NCBI RefSeq assembly: GCF_938029485.1
Contig: NZ_CALHGC010000161.1
Span: 1 to 11,018, forward strand
Direction of reading: 5' to 3'
Length of the DNA: 11,018 bases
Origin: an uncultured Treponema sp.
GTDB lineage: Bacteria; Spirochaetota; Spirochaetia; Treponematales; Treponemataceae
Part shown: positions 5,697-11,018 of the stretch, in pieces
Position numbering within the stretch: the first letter of the stretch is position 1
Layout of the letters: each line of letters opens with the position of its first letter
Notes under the pieces: model-generated
What the model saw: the letters and a program-made list of their open reading frames with translations, nothing else
Told to the model about the DNA's origin: nothing
Databases searched by the model: none
Translations under genes and position numbers: made by a program

Positions 5697-7550
5697 ATGT
5701 ACGAACAGGATTTTCAACAAGTTGATAGGCGGCTTAAATTTTTTAGCGTCTTTGTTTTCTCTATTTTAGTAATATATCTTTTTAGATTGTTTTCGATGCA
5801 GATTGTTCAAGGCGCACAATTTAGAAAACAGTCTCAAACAATATCTCAGCGTTCGGAACGGATACCGGCGCAGCGTGGGGAAATTTTCGACCGTAATGCA
5901 AATATTCCGATGGTGCTTAATACCAATACATTCGCCGTATCGGTAACGCCGGGGAAAATTCCGAAAAAATCATTTTCAACGGTTATAGTCCGTCTTGCAA
6001 ATATCCTGCACATTCCCGTTGCGGAGATCGAAAAAAAATTGCCGGTTAAGCGTACTTCGTTTCAGAGTATTGAAATACGTTCAAACCTTCCTTATGAAGT
6101 TATTACCGCGCTGGCAGAGAATATCGACGAGCTTCCGGGGGTTTCGTGGCATTCAAAACCGAGGCGCAACTATGTTGAAACGGGGTCGTTTTCTCATATT
6201 CTCGGTTATGTCGGCGATATAACGAAAGAAGAGCTCAAAACTTTCTATAATAAAGGGTACACGGCAAATACTTCAATCGGAAAGGCCGGTATCGAAAAAT
6301 ACTATGATGAGTGGCTGCGCGGAGAGGACGGCAGCGAATACCGTACCGTTGATGCAAGAGGGCGGTTGATTGAAAACAATACCGCCCTTATTCCGCCCAA
6401 GATGGGGAACAATCTTATTTTAACGATTGATCGGAAAATTCAAAAGCTTGCGGAAGATGCACTGGGGGAGCGTATCGGAGCCGCCGTTGTACTAAAGCCT
6501 GCAACAGGAGAAGTTCTTGCACTTGTTTCGTACCCCTCTTTTGATTCCAACCTTTTTTTGAACGATAACGGCAATGAGATGTATGCGCAAGTTTTGCATG
6601 ATCCCCGTAACCCTCTGCTCAATCGTGCAGTCAATGCAAGTTATCCGCCTGCTTCGACGTTTAAAATCGCGATGTCTACCGCTATTCTTTCAGAGAAAGC
6701 TTTTCCACCAGAAAAAAAAATACAATGTTCCGGTAAAGTAGAATACGGTAATCACTTATTCCGTTGCCATCAGCGTTATGGGCATGGGTATTTGGATTTG
6801 CGGAATGCGCTCGCACAATCCTGTGATATTTACTATTGGACGGTTTGCCGTGATAACCTCGGTATCGATAAGATGGTCGATTATGTTCGTGATTTCGGAT
6901 TTGGTAAATCTGCTGAACTCGATCTGCCGGGGCAAGCGATCGGTCAGGTGCCCAATCCCGTTTGGAAAGAACGACAATTCCATGAAAAATGGCTTGGCGG
7001 GGATACGATGAATATGGCCATCGGCCAGGGATTTATGCTGGCTTCTCCGTTACAAGTTGCAAATATGGTCGCAATGGTTGTCAACGGCGGAGTAATTTAT
7101 AAACCGCATTTGTTAAAAGAAGTACGCACTCCCGGTACCAATGAGCTTATATATGAACAAAAGCCCGAGATATTACGGCAGAGCGATATTCCGCCGGAGG
7201 TGTTTGCACAGGTTCGCGCTGATATGCGATACACAATCACAGACGGAACTGCACAGTATCCCATGCATAATAAAATCGTGCAGCTTGCCGGAAAAACCGG
7301 TACGGCAGAAGTAGGTCTTTCGGATAGATGGCATTCATGGATGGCTGCCTACGGACCTTACAATACTCCGGCAGAAGATGCCGTTATAGTAGTTGTACTG
7401 GTTGAAGCGCAGAATCAATGGGAGTGGTGGGCGCCTTATGCCGCAAATATTATCTTTCAAGGTATCTTCGCGGATCAAACGTATGAAGAAGCGGTTGAGG
7501 CACTCGGCGGCAGACGCTTTTTACCGACAGTAAGGACACGGCAGGAATGA
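5697..7550 (+). CDS. mrdA: Penicillin-binding protein 2 (class B PBP, elongasome transpeptidase)
   Basis: Monofunctional DD-transpeptidase that cross-links new side-wall peptidoglycan together with RodA; target of beta-lactams. The 617-residue length is typical. One membrane anchor lies at about 14-33, followed by the dimerisation/pedestal domain (about 54-235, with RGEIFDRNANIPMVLN and LGYVGDITKEEL) and the transpeptidase domain (about 240-595). The catalytic motifs are complete: SxxK as S320-T-F-K323, SxD as S375-C-D377 (the PBP2 form of SxN), and KTG as K533-T-G535. C344, C357, H363 and C376 occupy places similar to those of the zinc ligands reported for Acinetobacter/E. coli PBP2. The gene lies between mreD and rodA and shares a 4-nt ATGA overlap with rodA. 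The ATG at 5697 follows a purine-rich stretch at the end of mreD. Confidence 0.97.
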   Translation: MYEQDFQQVDRRLKFFSVFVFSILVIYLFRLFSMQIVQGAQFRKQSQTISQRSERIPAQRGEIFDRNANIPMVLNTNTFAVSVTPGKIPKKSFSTVIVRLANILHIPVAEIEKKLPVKRTSFQSIEIRSNLPYEVITALAENIDELPGVSWHSKPRRNYVETGSFSHILGYVGDITKEELKTFYNKGYTANTSIGKAGIEKYYDEWLRGEDGSEYRTVDARGRLIENNTALIPPKMGNNLILTIDRKIQKLAEDALGERIGAAVVLKPATGEVLALVSYPSFDSNLFLNDNGNEMYAQVLHDPRNPLLNRAVNASYPPASTFKIAMSTAILSEKAFPPEKKIQCSGKVEYGNHLFRCHQRYGHGYLDLRNALAQSCDIYYWTVCRDNLGIDKMVDYVRDFGFGKSAELDLPGQAIGQVPNPVWKERQFHEKWLGGDTMNMAIGQGFMLASPLQVANMVAMVVNGGVIYKPHLLKEVRTPGTNELIYEQKPEILRQSDIPPEVFAQVRADMRYTITDGTAQYPMHNKIVQLAGKTGTAEVGLSDRWHSWMAAYGPYNTPAEDAVIVVVLVEAQNQWEWWAPYAANIIFQGIFADQTYEEAVEALGGRRFLPTVRTRQE

Positions 7551-8848
7551 ACATTCGGAATATTACCAACTTTGATTATTTACTTTTTTTAGCCGTAATC
7601 GCTTTATCGGTTATCGGCATTCTCTTTATTTATTCTTCAGGAGTAAATTCCGATGGGGTATCGGTTTCTTCCGAATATATCAAACAGCTTATTTGGGTTA
7701 TTTCCGGGGTTGTCCTGTTATTTGCGGTAAGTCTCTATGATTACAATAAAATAGGCGAGCGTATATTACTTATCTTTATTTTTACGATGCTGTTGCTCGT
7801 TTATACTCGGTTATTCGGTAAAAATGTAAAAGGGGCTACCAGCTGGATCGGTATAGGAAGTTTCGGTATACAAGTTTCGGAATTTACAAAGATTATCTAT
7901 ATTTTATATCTTGCATGGTACTTGGCAAGGTCTCAGAATGAGAATGAACTGCGCCGATTTATCAAAGCCGCTGTTATTATGGCTATTCCGATGTTCCTTA
8001 TTTTATTGCAGCCCGATCTTGGAACCGCCTCCGTCTATCTACCGATTTTTTTAATTATGTGCTTTATAGCGGGTCTCCCGCTTCGGTATGTGTTCGGATT
8101 ATTGGGAATAGCTGCGTGTACGCTCATTTTTACACTGTTACCGCTCTGGGAAACGAGTATTTTGCGTCGGGCATCTCTTGCGGTAAAAGTGTTTGGAAAT
8201 AAAAACTTTGCACTTTTGGTCATTTTTTCTTTAACCGGAGCAGCTGTTATTGCGGTGCTCGGATATGTCCTATTAAAGCGGAAATATTATTATTGGATCG
8301 GCTATGTTTTGGGAATCGTTGCCGTTTCCTTCGCCGGTGCATTGGTCGGGAGTAGAAAATTACAGGATTACCAGATGAAACGGTTGATTATCTTTTTGGA
8401 TCCGAATATCGATCCGCTTAATGCAGGGTGGAACATCATCCAATCGATGACGGCAATCGGTTCAGGCGGGAAAACGGGCTTAGGTTTTCTAAAAGGAACA
8501 CAAAGCCATTACAGCTTTTTACCGGAACAAAGCACCGACTTTATTTTTAGTATTCTGGCGGAAGAATGGGGATTTCTCGGCGGGCTTGTGGTGTTTGGAC
8601 TGTATGCAATCATTTTTTTACGCATATTTTTGATTATTCAAAAGACAAGTGATTTATTCGGTAAACTCATTGTCTCCGGTGTTGTCGGAATGCTCTTTTT
8701 TCATTTCGTTGTCAATATCGGGATGGTCATGGGTTTTATGCCGATTACCGGTATTCCGCTTTTATTCCTATCGTATGGCGGTTCGTCTCTGTGGACTGCG
8801 ATGATTGCCGTCGGTTTGGTAATAGGAATCAATCTGCGGCAATTATAA
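7547..8848 (+). CDS. rodA: Peptidoglycan glycosyltransferase RodA (SEDS family), enlarged
   Basis: SEDS polymerase that joins lipid II into glycan strands, working as a complex with PBP2. It is a polytopic membrane protein with the family landmarks: WIGIGSFGIQVSEFTK at 100-115, LQPDLGTASVYLP at 154-166, QMKRLIIFLDPNIDPLNAGW at 276-295, IGSGGKTGLGFLKGTQS at 304-320, and LPEQSTDFIFSILAEEWGF at 325-343, which includes D331, the likely catalytic aspartate. The C-terminal signature is MPITGIPLLFLSYGGSS at 398-414. At 433 residues it is about 60 longer than E. coli RodA (370). The extra length falls between the PDLGT and QMKR blocks, as two added hydrophobic segments at about 220-242 and 247-269. 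The common QPSE motif reads QVSE here. The ATG at 7547 overlaps the pbp2 stop. MurJ and FtsW are alternatives in principle, but the pbp2 linkage and motifs favour RodA. Confidence 0.96.
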   Translation: MNIRNITNFDYLLFLAVIALSVIGILFIYSSGVNSDGVSVSSEYIKQLIWVISGVVLLFAVSLYDYNKIGERILLIFIFTMLLLVYTRLFGKNVKGATSWIGIGSFGIQVSEFTKIIYILYLAWYLARSQNENELRRFIKAAVIMAIPMFLILLQPDLGTASVYLPIFLIMCFIAGLPLRYVFGLLGIAACTLIFTLLPLWETSILRRASLAVKVFGNKNFALLVIFSLTGAAVIAVLGYVLLKRKYYYWIGYVLGIVAVSFAGALVGSRKLQDYQMKRLIIFLDPNIDPLNAGWNIIQSMTAIGSGGKTGLGFLKGTQSHYSFLPEQSTDFIFSILAEEWGFLGGLVVFGLYAIIFLRIFLIIQKTSDLFGKLIVSGVVGMLFFHFVVNIGMVMGFMPITGIPLLFLSYGGSSLWTAMIAVGLVIGINLRQL

Positions 8849-8914
8849 AAAGGCCTTGGTTCTATTGTACGTGGCCGCTTGCAAAATCCGAGACGATACG
8901 TTACACTGTTAAAT

Positions 8915-8919
8915 AGGAG
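8915..8919 (+). promoter_or_regulatory. Ribosome-binding site fixing the start of the ComFB-domain gene
   Basis: AGGAG lies 7 nt before the ATG at 8927. The open frame extends upstream to a TTG at 8879, but that codon has no Shine-Dalgarno and the 16 added residues are unlike the family. A weak sigma-70-like pair, TTGCAA (8879-8884) and TACACT (8902-8907) with 17-bp spacing, lies just upstream. It would start transcription almost at the ribosome-binding site, so I do not call it a promoter. Confidence 0.75.
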
Positions 8920-8926
8920 TGGTTGC

Positions 8927-9616
8927 ATGACAATACATAACCTTATGGAAGATTTCGTATACAACGAAGTGAATAAAGTTTTTGATGCTGCGAAGGATAA
9001 GAATGAACCCTGGTTCACCTGTAATTGTATGCAGTGCCGTTTGGATACGGTTTGTTTTGTTTTAAATCGGATTAAACCGCGGTATACGGCTTCCGGTAGA
9101 GGTATGGCGCATTTTTTGCAGATTGACCAATCGGAAAAAAATCAGCTTCTTGCCGATATTTCGACATTAGCGTTTGAAGGTATGAAAACCGTTCTTAGTA
9201 CAAGGCGCTCTCACACATCTTCGGAGCAAGTGCTGCCGTCCGGTCATGTATTTAATTTCCCTACTATCACGGGACGAGTCTTGGATGGTCAAACCTTTTC
9301 TCCTGTTTCGGATCTGCCCGTTGCTTTATATTTGGAAGATGCTTTGGTGGCTCAGATGAATCATCTTTGGGATAATCCGTATACTATTTCTCAAAAGACG
9401 CCGGGTACCTATACCTTTTGGCCGTTTCCCATCCTTGCAACGGAATTGGGTGAAAAACGGATTTTCAATTTTTATATTCATGCGGATAGGGAAGGATATG
9501 ACCCTATTCACTACCATTTTAAACTCGGTTTGGTGAGCGATGCAAACGTAAAACGGGATCTTGATGCGGAAAGTTGTCATAATTTACCCGATTTATATCT
9601 TTTTAGTAGGGCATAG
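8927..9616 (+). CDS. ComFB-domain protein with an added C-terminal domain
   Basis: A 229-residue soluble protein. Residues 1 to about 92 match the ComFB family: a leading helix (NLMEDFVYNEVNKVF), then a four-cysteine motif C32-x-C34-x2-C37 with C43 nearby, the block LDTVCFVLNRIKPRYTASG at 39-57, and two further helices (about 66-91). Bacillus ComFB is only about 100 residues, so residues 108-226 form an extra domain. It looks beta-rich, begins PTITGRVLDGQTFSPVSDLP and includes TPGTYTFWPFPI and FNFYIHADREGYDPIHYHF, which recall a transthyretin- or CNA-B-like sandwich (inference). No signal peptide or membrane segment is seen. ComFB proteins have recently been proposed as receptors of cyclic dinucleotides (recalled), so a signalling role is possible. 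It sits between rodA (78-nt gap) and adk (86-nt gap). I give no gene symbol because orthology with competence ComFB is not implied. Confidence 0.8.
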   Translation: MTIHNLMEDFVYNEVNKVFDAAKDKNEPWFTCNCMQCRLDTVCFVLNRIKPRYTASGRGMAHFLQIDQSEKNQLLADISTLAFEGMKTVLSTRRSHTSSEQVLPSGHVFNFPTITGRVLDGQTFSPVSDLPVALYLEDALVAQMNHLWDNPYTISQKTPGTYTFWPFPILATELGEKRIFNFYIHADREGYDPIHYHFKLGLVSDANVKRDLDAESCHNLPDLYLFSRA

Positions 9617-9620
9617 GGCA

Positions 9621-9664
9621 TCTATAAAAAACTCGGACGGTTTTTTAGAAGCTCTCTATAAAAA
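9621..9664. repeat. Degenerate intergenic repeat with weak AT-rich stem, upstream of adk
   Basis: TCTATAAAAA occurs at 9621-9630 and 9655-9664. Between them, TAAAAAAC (9625-9632) can pair with GTTTTTTA (9640-9647) around a 7-nt loop, giving an 8-bp A/T-rich stem ending in a T-run. It may serve as a weak terminator for the preceding gene. It shares the A-run / CTCGG / T-run order with the repeat at 2264-2289. Confidence 0.4.
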
Positions 9665-9691
9665 GCTCCATTGGGTGGCAGCATTTTGTTT

Positions 9692-9696
9692 AGGGG
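9692..9696 (+). promoter_or_regulatory. Ribosome-binding site fixing the adk start
   Basis: AGGGG lies 6 nt before the ATG at 9703. The frame could also open at the TTG at 9697, but that codon touches the ribosome-binding site, and adenylate kinases begin as MKLVFLGPPGAGKGT, so the ATG is chosen. Confidence 0.75.
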
Positions 9697-9702
9697 TTGT
9701 AT

Positions 9703-10359
9703 ATGAAATTGGTGTTTTTAGGCCCTCCGGGGGCAGGAAAAGGAACCTTGGCGTCGGAAGCAGCAAAATATTACGATATTCCCCATATCTCGACGGGTTC
9801 GATGTTTAGAAATGCTATAAAAAAACATACTCCATTGGGAGAAAAAATTAAAAAGGTTATTGATTCCGGTGCGCTTGTTGATGATGAAACAACCGCTGCT
9901 TTGGTAAAAGAGCGGTTAGCTCAAACCGATGCTCAAAACGGCTTTATTTTAGACGGATTCCCGCGAACGATTGCTCAGGCGGAAATATTGGAAGATTTTT
10001 GTAGTCTTGATGCTGTTATCAATTTCGATATTTCGGATGAAGCGGTGATTAAACGCTTATCGGGCAGGCGGCTATGCCCCTCGTGCGGTAAAAATTTTCA
10101 CATTGAGTTTATGAAGCCTCTTGTTGAGGGAGTATGCGACAACTGCCGCGCTGCATTGGTTATCCGTGAGGATGATAAAATAGAGGCGATTGTAAAACGA
10201 CTTGAAACCTATCGTGAACAAACGTTTCCGTTAATTAAGTTTTATCAAAATAAAAATCTGCTTATAACCTTAGACGCGAAGCCTGCTCCGGCAGCTATTT
10301 TGGAGAACTTTGTTAAACTATTTTCCCTCAAGCAAATTAAATCTAAGGAAAACCTCTGA
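9703..10359 (+). CDS. adk: Adenylate kinase, long form with zinc-binding LID
   Basis: Catalyses ATP + AMP to 2 ADP in the cytoplasm and keeps the adenylate pool balanced. The 218-residue length is normal for the long form. The P-loop is GPPGAGKGT at 7-15. The AMP-binding part contains STGSMFRNAI at 30-39 and LDGFPRTIAQAE at 83-94. The LID runs about 121-158, starting GRRLCPSCGKNFH and ending in REDD. C125, C128, C145 and C148 form a four-cysteine structural zinc site, as in Gram-positive and many other bacterial enzymes, whereas E. coli uses a hydrogen-bond network. RLETYREQTFPLIKFY at 167-182 is the usual C-terminal core. The last residues (about 208-218) are a short lysine-rich tail. The stop codon lies within a hairpin, and mnmE follows after 39 nt. 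Confidence 0.97.
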   Translation: MKLVFLGPPGAGKGTLASEAAKYYDIPHISTGSMFRNAIKKHTPLGEKIKKVIDSGALVDDETTAALVKERLAQTDAQNGFILDGFPRTIAQAEILEDFCSLDAVINFDISDEAVIKRLSGRRLCPSCGKNFHIEFMKPLVEGVCDNCRAALVIREDDKIEAIVKRLETYREQTFPLIKFYQNKNLLITLDAKPAPAAILENFVKLFSLKQIKSKENL

Positions 10360-10381
10360 ACGCTCAAGTTTTAGAGGTTTT
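10349..10381 (+). terminator. Terminator-like hairpin overlapping the adk stop codon
   Basis: AAAACCTCT (10349-10357) pairs perfectly with AGAGGTTTT (10373-10381). The 15-nt loop may add a short inner stem (10358-10361 with 10368-10371, T10372 bulged). The T-run is only four bases, and A's at the 5' foot make it symmetrical, so it could also act in the minus direction. The adk TGA at 10357-10359 sits at the inner end of the left arm. Termination would separate adk from mnmE, but with so short a U-run it may be leaky or serve as an mRNA-end stabiliser. Confidence 0.55.
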
Positions 10382-10384
10382 ATG

Positions 10385-10389
10385 AAGGA
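10385..10389 (+). promoter_or_regulatory. Ribosome-binding site fixing the TTG start of mnmE
   Basis: AAGGA lies 9 nt before the TTG at 10399. No in-frame ATG or GTG is present between the adk hairpin and the conserved IAAIAT block, so TTG is the only start that keeps the conserved N-terminus. Confidence 0.65.
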
Positions 10390-10398
10390 TATCTCTTT

Positions 10399-11018
10399 TT
10401 GAATTATACGCTTGATGATGAGATCGCTGCTATTGCAACAGCCTTAGCGCCTGCGGCACTCGGTATTGTGCGGACTTCGGGGGCGCGGAGCATTGAGCTC
10501 ATCTCTCGCTTTTTTTCCCGTCCAAATGCTTTGTTACAGTCACAAGGGCATACGCTCGTTTACGGCTGGATACACGATGAGGGTATCAAAATAGATGAGG
10601 TAGTGCTCTGTGTGTACCGCGCTCCGAAAAGCAATACCGGTGAAAATGCCGTCGAAATTATCTGCCACGGCGGGCCGGGGGTCGTAAAAGCGATTTATCG
10701 GCTCTGTATCAAAAACGGTTTTCGTGCGGCGGAGCGTGGCGAGTTCACCTTTCGCTCGTTTATACACGGTAAAGCAGATTTAACCCGTGCGGAAGCGGTG
10801 CGGGAAATCATCGATTCAAAAACAAATACGGCGCAGCAAAAGGCCGCCGGTCGGCTTTCCGGTACCGTATTTCACGAAATAGAAACAATCAAAACGGATT
10901 TAATGACAGCGCTTGCTGCTCTTGAAGTAGGAATTGAATATCCCGAAGATGAGGAAACGATTGCAGACAGTTTTGACGAATCACTCCTTCAAAAACCATT
11001 CTCTGCTCTGCAGCAGCT
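10399..11018 (+). CDS. mnmE: tRNA modification GTPase MnmE (TrmE), N-terminal part; 3' end outside window
   Basis: Works with MnmG to install the (carboxymethyl)aminomethyl group on U34 of certain tRNAs, using a tetrahydrofolate-bound one-carbon unit. About 206 residues are present of a usual 450-475. The N-terminal folate-binding domain (1 to about 120) shows DEIAAIATALAPAALGIVRT at 7-26, AVEIICHGGPGVV at 84-96 and GEFTFRSFIHGKADLTRAEA at 114-133. The start of the central helical domain follows, with EIIDSKTNTAQQKAAGRLSG. The G domain and the C-terminal FCxGK motif would lie beyond the right edge. The usual N-terminal block has two proline/glycine-rich variants in other bacteria (PPGRGGIGIVRVSG); here it reads LAPAALGIVRTSG. 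The TTG start is weak and may keep expression low. The reading frame is open to the window end. Confidence 0.93.
   Translation, partial: MNYTLDDEIAAIATALAPAALGIVRTSGARSIELISRFFSRPNALLQSQGHTLVYGWIHDEGIKIDEVVLCVYRAPKSNTGENAVEIICHGGPGVVKAIYRLCIKNGFRAAERGEFTFRSFIHGKADLTRAEAVREIIDSKTNTAQQKAAGRLSGTVFHEIETIKTDLMTALAALEVGIEYPEDEETIADSFDESLLQKPFSALQQ

Larger units (their letters stand above)
2335..8848 (+). other. Probable cell-shape (elongasome) operon: TPR protein-mreB-mreC-mreD-pbp2-rodA
   Basis: Six genes lie head to tail with minimal spacing: 20 nt between the TPR gene and mreB, 4 nt from mreB to mreC, a 4-nt GTGA overlap of mreC and mreD, 6 nt from mreD to pbp2, and a 4-nt ATGA overlap of pbp2 and rodA. 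I see no terminator-like hairpin between them. The overlaps suggest translational coupling and a fixed ratio of PBP2 to RodA, which act as a pair. The promoter is presumably in or upstream of the spacer at 2227-2334 but cannot be pinned down by eye. A 78-nt gap follows rodA, so whether the ComFB-domain gene shares the transcript is open. Confidence 0.8.

Noticed and set aside
8849..8926. Terminator between rodA and the ComFB-domain gene
   Set aside because: Two GGCC blocks (8852-8855 and 8873-8876) can pair for only 4 bp over a 17-nt loop and no T-run follows. This is too weak to call.
9561..9809. 82-residue plus-strand frame across the ComFB-domain/adk junction
   Set aside because: It overlaps the end of one conserved gene and the P-loop part of adk in another frame, and has no conserved motif.
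10540..10767. 75-residue minus-strand frame near the right edge
   Set aside because: It is opposite the conserved folate-binding domain of mnmE and resembles no family.
1..11018. Mobile elements, CRISPR arrays, tRNAs, defence genes
   Set aside because: I found no transposase, no regularly spaced repeats, no tRNA-like cloverleaf and no phage or defence protein. All clear genes are collinear and housekeeping in character.

Overview
The window looks like core chromosome of a spirochete, most likely an oral or host-associated Treponema. This rests on overall likeness of the proteins, a spirochete-style order (main sigma factor, zinc-ribbon coiled-coil protein, TPR protein, mreBCD, pbp2, rodA), an enlarged RodA, and a base composition I judge by eye to be in the mid-40s % G+C. 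The species cannot be fixed from the sequence alone. Every gene I support is on the + strand. I see no insertion sequence, prophage, CRISPR array, tRNA or other sign of recent transfer.

Layout. (1) 1-1022: the C-terminal half or more of the housekeeping sigma factor, cut by the left edge. (2) 1052-1870: a coiled-coil/zinc-ribbon protein of the HP0958/CT398 (DUF164) family. (3) 1883-2226: a compact bacterial type A RNase P RNA, lying between protein genes and closed by a perfect 10-bp P1 helix. (4) 2227-2334: a short AT-rich spacer with a degenerate repeat. (5) 2335-8848: a tight cluster of TPR protein, mreB, mreC, mreD, pbp2 (mrdA) and rodA (mrdB), with gaps of 20, 4 and 6 nt and two 4-nt overlaps, so probably one transcript. 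(6) 8927-9616: a ComFB-domain protein with an uncharacterised C-terminal domain. (7) 9703-10359: adenylate kinase with a four-cysteine zinc LID, whose stop codon lies inside a terminator-like hairpin. (8) 10399-11018: the start of mnmE (trmE), with a TTG start, cut by the right edge.

How they work together. MreB filaments, the MreC/MreD membrane proteins, the PBP2 transpeptidase and the RodA glycosyltransferase form the elongasome, which builds side-wall peptidoglycan. The membrane-anchored TPR protein that heads the cluster is a candidate accessory factor. Sigma factor, RNase P RNA, Adk and MnmE are general housekeeping functions (transcription, tRNA 5' processing, nucleotide balance, tRNA wobble modification).

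Nothing here amounts to a wholly new system. The best second looks are the ComFB-domain fusion just after the elongasome cluster, an extra pair of membrane helices in RodA, a Cys/His cluster in PBP2 that resembles a known zinc site, and a degenerate intergenic repeat seen in three spacers.
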